Shown piece after piece: positions 41,306 through 49,158 of a DNA stretch of 64,000 nt. The notes below the pieces were generated by a model that had not been told where the DNA came from, did not search any database, and saw only the letters and a list, made by a program, of their open reading frames with translations. How positions within the stretch are numbered: the first letter of the stretch is position 1; each line of letters starts with the position of its first letter. The position numbers and the translations under genes were made by a program. The stretch is taken from NCBI GenBank assembly GCA_964521865.1, contig CAZFTJ010000001.1, positions 372,001 to 436,000 on the forward strand, read 5' to 3'. The DNA comes from CAYSRJ01 sp964521865. GTDB lineage: Bacteria; Spirochaetota; B62-G9; DRHN01.

Positions 41306-43420
41306 ATGAAAAAAGCGGGTTTTTCACTGGCAATACTGGCGACTACGGCACTGTTTGCACTTTTAATAATCGGCTGTACAGAGGGCGTGGGAACCTCGGT
41401 CACGACCGATGAGACGGAGGTAACGGTCAAATCCATCGGCACCGTATCTGGGCTTGTAAAGGACAAAGATACCGGTGATTCGATTTTCGGCGCGTTTATA
41501 ACGCTCGGCGGCAAATTCGCCATGTCGTTCGCGACCGGCCAGTACATGATAGAGGATATCGAGGCGGGGAGCCAGCTCCTCATCGCCTCGGCGGAGGGCT
41601 ACAAGCTCTACCAGGAGGTGTACGAGGTTTCGCAGGGCGCCCAGGTTCACGATATCCTGCTCGAGCCTGTCGATACGACGCCGCCAACCGTGCTGAGCGT
41701 TTCGCCGACAGACGGGTCGACCGGCGTGCCGGTCAATGCAGTAATTACAGCAACCTTTGATGACGATATCGACGATACGACGCTGACAACGTCTAATTTT
41801 ACAGTAGGGAGTGTCAGTGGTACAATACTGTATGATGCCGTGCTTAAAAAGGCCACATTCACCCCTGGCTCTGATCTTAATACAGGCACTAGCTACACCG
41901 TAACGATTACAACGGGTGTCACCGATACGGACAGCAATGCACTGGCGGCGGATTTCGTGTGGACATTTACAACTGGCACGGGAACTGATGACACTGTACC
42001 CAACATCCCGTCAGGACTGACTGCTACGTCGGGCGGGACGGACAGAATCGATTTGAGCTGGGATGCTTCTTCGGATCCTGTTAATCAAGATGGAACAAGT
42101 GGAAGTGGTGTTGCTGGGTATGATATTGCCCGAGATGATAATGGAAATAAAATTATTGAAGGTAACGAGATAATCGCATCAGTTGCAAGCACATCCTATA
42201 CAGATACCGGCCTTTCTCCGAATACTACTTATGATTACTATGTGAGGGCGTACGATATAGCCGGTCTTCAATCAAATTGGAGCAGCTACGCGCAGGCGAC
42301 TACCGCCGATGTAGACACTACTGCGCCGGCGAATGTCACGAACTTCAGCGCGAGCGCAGGAGATGCTTCGGTAACCCTCACCTGGATCAACCCGACCGAT
42401 CTCGATTTTGCCGGTGTGTGGCTCATGAGGAGGGACGACGGGATATACCCGACCGGGCCTGAAGATCCGAAGGCGGTGGGGATTTACAAGGGTACGGGCA
42501 CGAAGTACGCTGATTTAAAGGTAACGAACGGCACTACCTACTACTACAAGATCTTCACTTTCGACAGGGTGCCCAACTTCTCAAGCGGTATTGCGGCCAG
42601 GGCGACACCGCAGGCAGTGGATACGACGCCGCCCGCAGAGGTGACGGGTCTCAAGGCAATCCCGGGCGATACGCAGATAACCCTCGTATGGACCGACCCG
42701 AAGGATCCGGACTTTGAAGGGGTTCTCATCTCAAGAAACGGTGTGAATGCCGGCAAAGTTCCGGCAGGCACTATGAAATGGCTGGATAAGGGACTTGTAA
42801 ATAATACACCGTATACGTACTTGCTCCAGACCTTTGATACGAATGGAAACCTATCAAAAGGTGTCGGTGTAACCGGGACTCCTCAAGCGGCAGCAATAAA
42901 AGTATATCCTTCTGATCTTGGTGATACCTTTATATACGAGGCCTATCCGGCGACGAACTACAACAAAGAACAATATCTCTACGCAGGATTCAAGGGCGCT
43001 CAGCTGTACGCCGTGATGCAGTTTGATGTGAAACCAATTGCTTCTAAAACGGTTGCAAAGGCCACGCTCACACTCAACGTATCTGGCGTCAGCGGCGATA
43101 CATCAAATGAGGGCTACTACGTGTATCGGATCGCTGCTACGGCAAGACCGTGGACCGAAACAGGCGCAACATGGGAAAACCTGATCAAATACGTCGACAC
43201 CAGCAAAGCATATGCCAGGTTTAGTGTTACTTCTGCTTCCTTTCCACAATCGGTTACAATTGATATTACGGGGCTAGTATTAACGTGGCAGGAGGAGTTC
43301 GCCAAATTCGGCTCGACGAACGGTCTTGCGATAGTACCGGGTTCGAAAATTGCACACTACTATCACTTCGACAGCAAGGATATAGGAACTGCACCGGTGC
43401 TCGAGGTGACGACACAATAG
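41306..43420 (+). CDS. modular surface lipoprotein (CarboxypepD_reg, Big_5, FN3 repeats, DNRLRE)
   Basis: A 704-residue exported lipoprotein. The signal sequence ends in the lipobox IIGC. Then come a carboxypeptidase-regulatory-like domain (VSGLVKDKDTGDSIFGAFITLGG), a bacterial Ig-like domain (PPTVLSVSPTDGSTGVPV), three fibronectin type III domains each led by a DTxPP-type linker, and a C-terminal DNRLRE domain (DTFIYEAYPATNYN to DITGLVLTWQEE). Such proteins bind or display carbohydrate or protein partners at the cell surface; no enzymatic domain is visible. The first FN3 domain (about 42000-42310) is more AT-rich than the rest, as if exchanged in. AGGGGG precedes the ATG, and a strong terminator follows. 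Confidence 0.85.
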   Translation: MKKAGFSLAILATTALFALLIIGCTEGVGTSVTTDETEVTVKSIGTVSGLVKDKDTGDSIFGAFITLGGKFAMSFATGQYMIEDIEAGSQLLIASAEGYKLYQEVYEVSQGAQVHDILLEPVDTTPPTVLSVSPTDGSTGVPVNAVITATFDDDIDDTTLTTSNFTVGSVSGTILYDAVLKKATFTPGSDLNTGTSYTVTITTGVTDTDSNALAADFVWTFTTGTGTDDTVPNIPSGLTATSGGTDRIDLSWDASSDPVNQDGTSGSGVAGYDIARDDNGNKIIEGNEIIASVASTSYTDTGLSPNTTYDYYVRAYDIAGLQSNWSSYAQATTADVDTTAPANVTNFSASAGDASVTLTWINPTDLDFAGVWLMRRDDGIYPTGPEDPKAVGIYKGTGTKYADLKVTNGTTYYYKIFTFDRVPNFSSGIAARATPQAVDTTPPAEVTGLKAIPGDTQITLVWTDPKDPDFEGVLISRNGVNAGKVPAGTMKWLDKGLVNNTPYTYLLQTFDTNGNLSKGVGVTGTPQAAAIKVYPSDLGDTFIYEAYPATNYNKEQYLYAGFKGAQLYAVMQFDVKPIASKTVAKATLTLNVSGVSGDTSNEGYYVYRIAATARPWTETGATWENLIKYVDTSKAYARFSVTSASFPQSVTIDITGLVLTWQEEFAKFGSTNGLAIVPGSKIAHYYHFDSKDIGTAPVLEVTTQ

Positions 43421-43481
43421 ATATGTATGATAAATGCCAGTATCAAGCCGGTATAAGCTGAAGGTGTTGCTAAAAAAACGA

Positions 43482-43514
43482 CCCTCTCCGGAGACAATCC
43501 CCGGAGAGGGTTTT
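43482..43514 (+). terminator. strong intrinsic terminator
   Basis: CCCTCTCCGG (43482-43491) and CCGGAGAGGG (43501-43510) form a perfect 10-pair stem with a 9-base loop, followed by TTTTCT. An A-run precedes the stem, so it could also work on the other strand. Confidence 0.9.
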
Positions 43515-43556
43515 CTATTCCAGGCCTATCATCTAATACAAAATCGAGAAAGTGGA

Positions 43557-43736
43557 ATGAGTACTTTAACCCTTGATGCACGGGCACAGAAAGTATGGTT
43601 TGACGCAGATAATATGTGGATATTGTTTACAGACGGACGACAATTATCTGTACCATTATCCTATTTTCCAAGATTGAAGAATGCCTCTCCTGAACAGAGC
43701 AAGAAGTATGAAATAAGTGGAGGGGGTACAGGCTAA
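43557..43736 (+). pseudogene. DUF2442 protein, probably C-terminally truncated
   Basis: A 59-residue frame with the DUF2442 core: KVWFDADNMWILFTDGR, then VPLSYFPRLKNASPEQ, and ISGGGTG at the end. Family members usually go on for about 20 more residues (GIHWPELDEDIS and so on); here a stop follows at once and no shifted frame restores the rest. DUF2442 proteins are often antitoxins beside a DUF4160 toxin, but no such gene is present. It may be a remnant or a minimal form. The start at 43557 follows GAAAGTGGA; longer upstream frames run through the terminator and are not credible. Confidence 0.65.
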
Positions 43737-43819
43737 CTTGCCATTTTTCTATAAATTCGGCAACTACACTTACCAAATTAAATTATTTTTGTGGCCATTG
43801 CACCGAGCGAGGATGCCTG

Positions 43820-44392
43820 TCAGAACTCCCGGCGGGCCATGATGAGCGACAGGGCCTCCGCCCTGGTCTTCTCGTTCTCCTTGAACACGCCGCGAACGGC
43901 GCTCGTGGTGGTGAATGAGCCCGGCTTTTTCACCCCGCGCATAATCATGCACAGATGCTCAGCTTCGATTACCACGATCACGCCGTAGGGCTTGAGCTGT
44001 TTCATGATGAGATTGGCAATAGATGTGGTGAGCCGCTCCTGTACCTGCAGCCGCTTTGCATACACATCCACCACGCGGGCGAGCTTGCTCAGGCCGGTTA
44101 TTCTGTTGTCTTTCGGGATGTAGCCGATGTGGGCCTTGCCGAAAAAGGGCAGCATATGGTGCTCGCACATCGAGTATATGGGAATGTTTTTAACAAGCAC
44201 GATCTCGTCATGCTGTTCGGTCAAAAGCACTTCGAGCACCTTCTCGGGCTTTTCGAAAGCGCCGGAAAAAATTTCTCCATACATTCTGGCGACTCGTTCC
44301 GGTGTTCTTACCAGATCGGGTCGATCCGGATCGGGGTCGATCTCCTCGATGATCGTTCGTACGGCCTTCTGTATCTTCTGTATATCCATCAC
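43820..44392 (-). CDS. folE: GTP cyclohydrolase I (FolE1)
   Basis: A 190-residue enzyme that opens GTP to dihydroneopterin triphosphate, the first step of folate synthesis. Zinc ligands are in SMCEHHMLPF and EHLCMIMRG; other signatures are GLSKLARVVDVYAKRLQVQERLT and TTTSAVRGVF. Two adjacent ATG codons (44392 and 44389) can start it. It lies downstream of mnmE on the same strand, with a 292-base gap that holds a perfect hairpin. Confidence 0.95.
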   Translation of the reverse strand: MMDIQKIQKAVRTIIEEIDPDPDRPDLVRTPERVARMYGEIFSGAFEKPEKVLEVLLTEQHDEIVLVKNIPIYSMCEHHMLPFFGKAHIGYIPKDNRITGLSKLARVVDVYAKRLQVQERLTTSIANLIMKQLKPYGVIVVIEAEHLCMIMRGVKKPGSFTTTSAVRGVFKENEKTRAEALSLIMARREF

Positions 44393-44419
44393 TGTCTCCA
44401 GATATTGAAATAAAATGGG

Positions 44420-44448
44420 TTATCCGGATGCGAGGCGTCCGGATAACA
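44420..44448. promoter_or_regulatory. perfect 10-base inverted repeat between mnmE and folE
   Basis: GTTATCCGGA (44420-44429) and TCCGGATAAC (44439-44448) around 9 bases. On the folE strand a short T-rich stretch follows (CCATTTTATTTC), so it may end the mnmE transcript; an operator ahead of folE is the alternative. The rest of the 292-base spacer (44393-44684) shows no gene, and no tetrahydrofolate riboswitch was recognised. Confidence 0.5.
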
Positions 44449-44684
44449 GTTCTCTGCGCCGGTGATTCGCCGGATATGTTGTTCTCGGATCGAGATAGCG
44501 AAATCTCAATGGAAAGACCATAATAAGAAAAGGTATTCGATGCGGGAAAAAAAATCAAACGATATTTACCGGCCGGCCCAGTGCATAGATGGCCGATGAA
44601 ACAGGCTTCGTATGGAGCAGCAGCGGCATCACGGCGGCTGAAAGTCCTGCGGGTAAATAAAACTGCGGTTAAATAAAAATCGGT

Positions 44685-46082
44685 CTATTTTCCGATACAG
44701 AAGTTTTTAAAGATATCGTCCATGATATCCTCGGTAGTGATGCTTCCGGTTATCTCGCCGAGAACATCCATTACGCTTTTCACATCAAATGAAACAAGCT
44801 CCGGCTCGCTTTTCGAGCGCACCGCTTTCAGGGCATGCTCCAGCTCCTGCAGCGCCCTTCGGAGAATACTGTAGTGCCGGGCGTTTGTTACAAGTATCGA
44901 GTGGTCTCCCCTCGCATTTCCCGATACCACCTTTTCGGTCATACGGCGTTCGAGGTTCTTCAGCCCCTCGCCGGTTCTGGCGGACATGCGGATGAAATCG
45001 CAGTCGAGCCCGGGGATTTTTTCGAGCAGAATCGTATCGATTTTTTGGGGCAGGTCGGATTTGTTTGCGACGCAGATATGCGGCCGTCCTGCGGCATTAA
45101 CCGCGATGTCGAGATCTCTCTCATCCAGCGGTTCGCTCTCGTCAAACACGGCGATAACGAGCTGCGCCTTTTCCATGTACGATCTGCTCCTCTTTACCCC
45201 CTCTTTTTCGATGATATCCTCGGTATCGGTGATGCCTGCGGTATCGGCGAGGATAAAGGGTATACCGCCGATGTTGAGCTGCTCCTCGATAACGTCGCGT
45301 GTGGTGCCGGGTATGGATGTTACGATCGTTCTGTCGAATTTCAGGAACGCATTCATAATGCTCGATTTCCCCACATTCGGCTTTCCGGATATCACGGAAA
45401 GCACCCCGTTTTTCAGTATCCTGCCGGTGTCGTAGCTCAGGACGAGCCCGGACAGCTCGTGCTTAACGGAATCGAGGGTCTTTTTTATTTCTCCGTACGG
45501 CACGGGAGCAACATCCTCCTCGTCTGCAAAATCTATCGCTGCTTCGAGATGCATCAAAATGTTTCGCAGCCGGCCGGCCAGGTCGTTTATTTTTTGTGAA
45601 AGACCGCCGTCAAGCTGTCGCACGGCGGTTTCGAGCGCTTTTGCCGTTTTTGCCTGAACAATATCAAGCACCGCCTCGGCCTGCGACAGGTCTATCCTTC
45701 CGTTGATAAATGCCCGTTTCGTGAACTCACCGGGCTCTGCAAGCCGCGCCCCCCTCTGAAGAACGAGGCGCAGCACCTCGTTGACCGCGACCGCTCCGCC
45801 GTGGCAGTTAATTTCAACGACATCCTCTCTCGTGTATGTGTGCGGAGATTTCATGACCGTTACGAGTACTTCATCGACAATTCTGCCGTTTTCTTTGATG
45901 TGCCCGACGCCAATGGAGAAATTCTTTTCGAATATGCTTTTTGTACTTTTTTTGTATGGTGCAAACAGACCCTTTACAATCTGGATAGACCCATCGCCGC
46001 TCAGGCGAACGATACCGATCCCCCCCTCTCCGGGTGGTGTGGAAACGGCGGCTATCGTATCGAAAGGGGTATCTGTAATCAT
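44685..46082 (-). CDS. mnmE: tRNA modification GTPase MnmE
   Basis: A 465-residue GTPase that, with MnmG, builds the carboxymethylaminomethyl group on wobble uridine 34. The formyl-tetrahydrofolate-binding N-terminal domain begins DTIAAVSTPPGEGGIGIVRLSG; the G domain has SGKPNVGKSS, DTAGITDTED and ANKSD; the catalytic cysteine is in the terminal CIGK. All key parts are present. The ribosome site is weak. Because it needs folate one-carbon units, its place next to folE may be meaningful. Confidence 0.96.
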   Translation of the reverse strand: MITDTPFDTIAAVSTPPGEGGIGIVRLSGDGSIQIVKGLFAPYKKSTKSIFEKNFSIGVGHIKENGRIVDEVLVTVMKSPHTYTREDVVEINCHGGAVAVNEVLRLVLQRGARLAEPGEFTKRAFINGRIDLSQAEAVLDIVQAKTAKALETAVRQLDGGLSQKINDLAGRLRNILMHLEAAIDFADEEDVAPVPYGEIKKTLDSVKHELSGLVLSYDTGRILKNGVLSVISGKPNVGKSSIMNAFLKFDRTIVTSIPGTTRDVIEEQLNIGGIPFILADTAGITDTEDIIEKEGVKRSRSYMEKAQLVIAVFDESEPLDERDLDIAVNAAGRPHICVANKSDLPQKIDTILLEKIPGLDCDFIRMSARTGEGLKNLERRMTEKVVSGNARGDHSILVTNARHYSILRRALQELEHALKAVRSKSEPELVSFDVKSVMDVLGEITGSITTEDIMDDIFKNFCIGK

Positions 46083-46195
46083 AAGAAGTTTTCGTTATGC
46101 CGGGCGAATAAAGACGGCCTATTCTGAAGCGGCTCCTCCGGATAATAAGGACAGCTTGAAAATTGCAGCCCAACAGGGTACTGTATACATAAAAT

Positions 46196-46251
46196 AACCA
46201 TTAATCGATTGCTGGTATTGACATTTTTCGATTGATAGGTTTACTTGCCTA
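46196..46251 (-). repeat. possible third copy of the intergenic repeat upstream of mnmE
   Basis: On the minus strand TAGGCAAGTAAAC is followed after about 40 bases by TTAATGGTT, the same two anchor motifs at almost the same distance (56 versus 55 bases) as at 6053-6107. The sequence between them has diverged. It reads towards mnmE, and its left anchor takes in the stop codon of the next gene. Confidence 0.4.
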
Positions 46252-48465
46252 CTTTTTCCTTAGCATTTTCATGCAGATATCGCTTACGGTTTTCGCGCCT
46301 GCAACGAGCATCGCCTGTTTCAGTTGGTTCTGTATGCGGTTCAGGTAGAAGAAAATTCCCTCCTCCCCCGCTCCGCAGGCGTATATGAAAATGGGCCTGC
46401 CGATGAGCGCGAGATCTGCGCCGAGCGCGAGGGCCTTGAAAACATCCTCTCCGCTTCGTATTCCGCCGTCTACCAGGAGAAGCGTCGTATCGCCGGTCCG
46501 TGATTTTATTTCCGAAAGCATTTCCACTCCCGAGGGAACACTTTCCAGAAGCCTCCCCCCCCTGTTTGAAACCACAATCCCCCGGGCTCCCGCATCTGCT
46601 GCTGCGGCCGCATTGTCGGAGGAGAGTATGCCTTTGATGATGAGGGGTACCGGCGATTTTTCGATTATATCCGCAAGCCACCTGTCGCCTGTCATATGTG
46701 CGGACGGTCCCTCTTTGAGATCGATAGACAGGCCTGCAGCCTTCACACCGGCCTTGAAGGCCTTTTCGATATTTTTCAATGTGGTCGTTTTTCCGCTGTA
46801 CGGGTTGAAAAAGGGAATCCCGTGTCCATATACATCCTCGAGTGGACCGGTGAGGTATTCCATGTCATCATGGCTGCTGTAAAACTCAGTCTGCGAAATG
46901 CACCCGATTGAGCCGGAGCGTTTTGCACCCCTGAGTGTGAGAGCGTTGTACTCCTTCTCCCCGAACAGGGATTTCATGTTGCTCCTCATGTTCGAAAGCG
47001 GCGCAGTGAGCACGGGGAGATCGAGGGGAATACCGAAAATGTGACTGCCCGTATTGACGTTGTCGAGGCTGCTTATCGCATCCGGCAGGATCGCGTACCC
47101 GTTCAATGCCTCTAGATTCCTTCTGAACCCGCCGCCCGCGCCAAAGGATCCGATGCCGGGCAGCCATCCTGCACATTCGATTCCATCGCATATCCTGCAC
47201 ACGGAGCAGATGCCGGTCAGCCTGGAGAGGGCTTCCTTGCGGATTATTCCTTCGTTCAGCTCTCCTTCCTGGCCAAGAACGATACTGACCTTCTGAGCTC
47301 CTTCGTTCGCCCTGGCGAGGGCCTCTTCCCGTGTGTCAGAAACCGCAATCACGTTTCCGCACTTTTCGACATTGCTCGTGGGAATGTGAACTGTGTCTCC
47401 GACTGCGCAGGTTACGAAAACATTCTTCACCTCCTGGATGGAAAGCGCCTCTTCGATCCCCCGTATATCCGTGACAATCCCGCTTCCGGGTATAAGAGCC
47501 CTTTCAACCGCCACACGATGGTACCTTTCGGCGAGATCGCCAGGCGGCTGACCGAGCGCGATGTTTATGGCCGCCCTGATGAGGTTTACTCCCGTGGAAT
47601 AGGGGTAGGTGTAGGCAGACATAAATCCGCCCGAAAGGCGCGAAGCGATCTCGCCTACCATTGCGCCCCTGCCGGTAAGCTTGATGTCGCCCTTTGCGGC
47701 TCCTGTTTCTATACCGAGCGCTCTGATGCCCCTGTTAAACACATCGACGCCGTCTGCAACCTGCTTCTCTGGCAGGTCGGTCGGCATAATATGGCCGGTT
47801 TCGACGAAATAGGGCGGAAACTCGATGATTCTGTCGGCGACGCCGGTGATGTATATCTCCTTGTCCCACACGAGTGCGTCGATGCTGAGCTCGGGGCCGT
47901 CCATGTACGATTCGACAATGATCTCACCCCGGGGTGAGGCGTTTTTCGCCCGCTCGTAGGCGAAGCGTATAACCTCGGGCTTGTTCACCATCATCACACC
48001 GCGCGCACCCATATTATCCGCCGGTTTGATGACGAACGGAAAATCCAGCTTTCGCGAGGCGCCGACCACGTCTTCGTACGTCCAGCAGGGAAAAAACTCC
48101 GGCTGGGGGATCCCCTGTTCTTTCAGCCGGGCTCTCATCTTTATCTTGTTGGTCGTCGCCTCCGCAACGTCGATCCTGTTCCCCGGGAGGTCGAGCGCAT
48201 GCTGAACGGCGGCGACGGTAAGAGAGGCGTCGGTGCCGACCGTAAGAACACCGTCGATTCGCCGCTTTTTGGAAAACACCTTGGCAACCCGTACCGTACC
48301 GTCGACGTCCCGTGTGCTCATAACAATGGGAAAGTCCGCCGTTTTCATACCGTATGCGTCCGGATTGTAGTCGGTAACCACGGTGAGAAGGCCGAGGTCC
48401 CGGGCGATTTTTATTACCGGCGCCTGAAGTATGCCGGCACCTATTATCATGATAATTTTCTGCAC
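46249..48465 (-). CDS. ATP-grasp ligase fused to FMN alpha-hydroxyacid-oxidase-like domain
   Basis: A 738-residue fusion. Residues 1-400 form a carboxylate-amine ligase: a Rossmann-like pre-ATP fold (IIGAGILQAPVIKIARDLG), then ATP-grasp with FPFVIKPADNMGARGV, EIIVESYMDGPEL and GEIASRLSGGF. A cysteine set CSVCRICDGIEC (about 417-430) leads into an FMN TIM barrel of the lactate oxidase/glycolate oxidase family. The phosphate-binding LVDGGIRSGEDVFKALALGADLALIGRP and the lysine in LIIKGIL are intact. The catalytic motif normally read SNHGGRxxD is SNRGGRLLE here: the base histidine is Arg635 and the aspartate is Glu641. The oxidase part may therefore be a redox or binding module with another chemistry. 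Start GTG 48465. A thioesterase gene lies 125 bases upstream on the same strand. Confidence 0.85.
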   Translation of the reverse strand: MQKIIMIIGAGILQAPVIKIARDLGLLTVVTDYNPDAYGMKTADFPIVMSTRDVDGTVRVAKVFSKKRRIDGVLTVGTDASLTVAAVQHALDLPGNRIDVAEATTNKIKMRARLKEQGIPQPEFFPCWTYEDVVGASRKLDFPFVIKPADNMGARGVMMVNKPEVIRFAYERAKNASPRGEIIVESYMDGPELSIDALVWDKEIYITGVADRIIEFPPYFVETGHIMPTDLPEKQVADGVDVFNRGIRALGIETGAAKGDIKLTGRGAMVGEIASRLSGGFMSAYTYPYSTGVNLIRAAINIALGQPPGDLAERYHRVAVERALIPGSGIVTDIRGIEEALSIQEVKNVFVTCAVGDTVHIPTSNVEKCGNVIAVSDTREEALARANEGAQKVSIVLGQEGELNEGIIRKEALSRLTGICSVCRICDGIECAGWLPGIGSFGAGGGFRRNLEALNGYAILPDAISSLDNVNTGSHIFGIPLDLPVLTAPLSNMRSNMKSLFGEKEYNALTLRGAKRSGSIGCISQTEFYSSHDDMEYLTGPLEDVYGHGIPFFNPYSGKTTTLKNIEKAFKAGVKAAGLSIDLKEGPSAHMTGDRWLADIIEKSPVPLIIKGILSSDNAAAAADAGARGIVVSNRGGRLLESVPSGVEMLSEIKSRTGDTTLLLVDGGIRSGEDVFKALALGADLALIGRPIFIYACGAGEEGIFFYLNRIQNQLKQAMLVAGAKTVSDICMKMLRKK

Positions 48466-48557
48466 CTTGCAGCCCCTGAGATATAAATGATTTGTCTTCC
48501 CTGCATAACGTCCTTCCTGTTATAACATATCGAAGCGATTTCCTCACTTCATTAGGC

Positions 48558-48584
48558 ATTCAGACGACCTGCGGCAGGCTGAAT
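48558..48584. repeat. 27-base palindromic dispersed repeat, copy 2
   Basis: ATTCAG (48558-48563) pairs with CTGAAT (48579-48584) around an inner CCTG/CAGG stem. It is the inverted counterpart of 31018-31044 (22 of 27 bases), with a compensatory change of the outer pair. It lies in the 125-base gap between the thioesterase gene and the ATP-grasp fusion. Confidence 0.75.
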
Positions 48585-48590
48585 TGTGAT

Positions 48591-49016
48591 TCATTTAACA
48601 TCTTCAGGCATCTTTGTGTCCTCTTTAATAAAGCATGTGGCCTTTACCAGGGCAATTATCCGGCCGCTGCCGTTTTTGATTTCAATCATGTATCGGGCAA
48701 GGCTTCGACCGCGGTGCTTTTCGGTGCACTCTGCCGTGATGGTTTCACCCGGCACAGCCGGTTTGATAAAGCTTATGCTCATCTCGATAGCCAGCGCGAG
48801 CTGTCCATAGCTGTTCGAGGCGCAGGCGAATGCCACATCTGCGAGTGAAAAGAGCGTGCCGCCGTGGCACATGCCGGGCGCGTTGACATGATTATCCTTC
48901 ACCGTCATCCGAACACGCGCGTAGCCTCTGCCGAAATCGACGATTTCCATGCCGAAAAGGCCGATGAGCATGTCCTTCTTCTCAATAAAATCCCGTACTT
49001 CCTCGAGCGTTTTCAT
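48591..49016 (-). CDS. PaaI-type hotdog thioesterase
   Basis: A 141-residue acyl-CoA thioesterase of the PaaI/YbgC hotdog fold. The core is NAPGMCHGGTLFSLADVAFACASN, with the glycine-rich turn and the aspartate used for catalysis. The C-terminal strands (ARYMIEIKNGSGRIIALVKAT) are normal. The ATG at 49016 has GAGGAA 6 bases upstream; an ATG at 49046 would add ten residues. It is first in a two-gene unit with the ATP-grasp/FMN fusion. Its substrate is unknown; aromatic acyl-CoA is typical of the family. Confidence 0.88.
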   Translation of the reverse strand: MKTLEEVRDFIEKKDMLIGLFGMEIVDFGRGYARVRMTVKDNHVNAPGMCHGGTLFSLADVAFACASNSYGQLALAIEMSISFIKPAVPGETITAECTEKHRGRSLARYMIEIKNGSGRIIALVKATCFIKEDTKMPEDVK

Positions 49017-49158
49017 GCGCGGTTCCTCGAATTGTCGTACCGACATACAGTACCGGTATTGTTTGGGTTAAAGTACTTGATTGTACCGGGTAAATTCAAT
49101 AGATTTGAACCCAAAATATCGGAGTTTTTACAGAAAAATCCTTGCCGGATAGTGCGTC

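Noticed and set aside
43434..43556. Upstream extension of the DUF2442 frame
   Set aside because: It would translate through the strong terminator at 43482-43514; the family begins at 43557.
44393..44684. Tetrahydrofolate riboswitch ahead of folE
   Set aside because: The conserved core of the class was not found; only the dyad at 44420-44448 is present.
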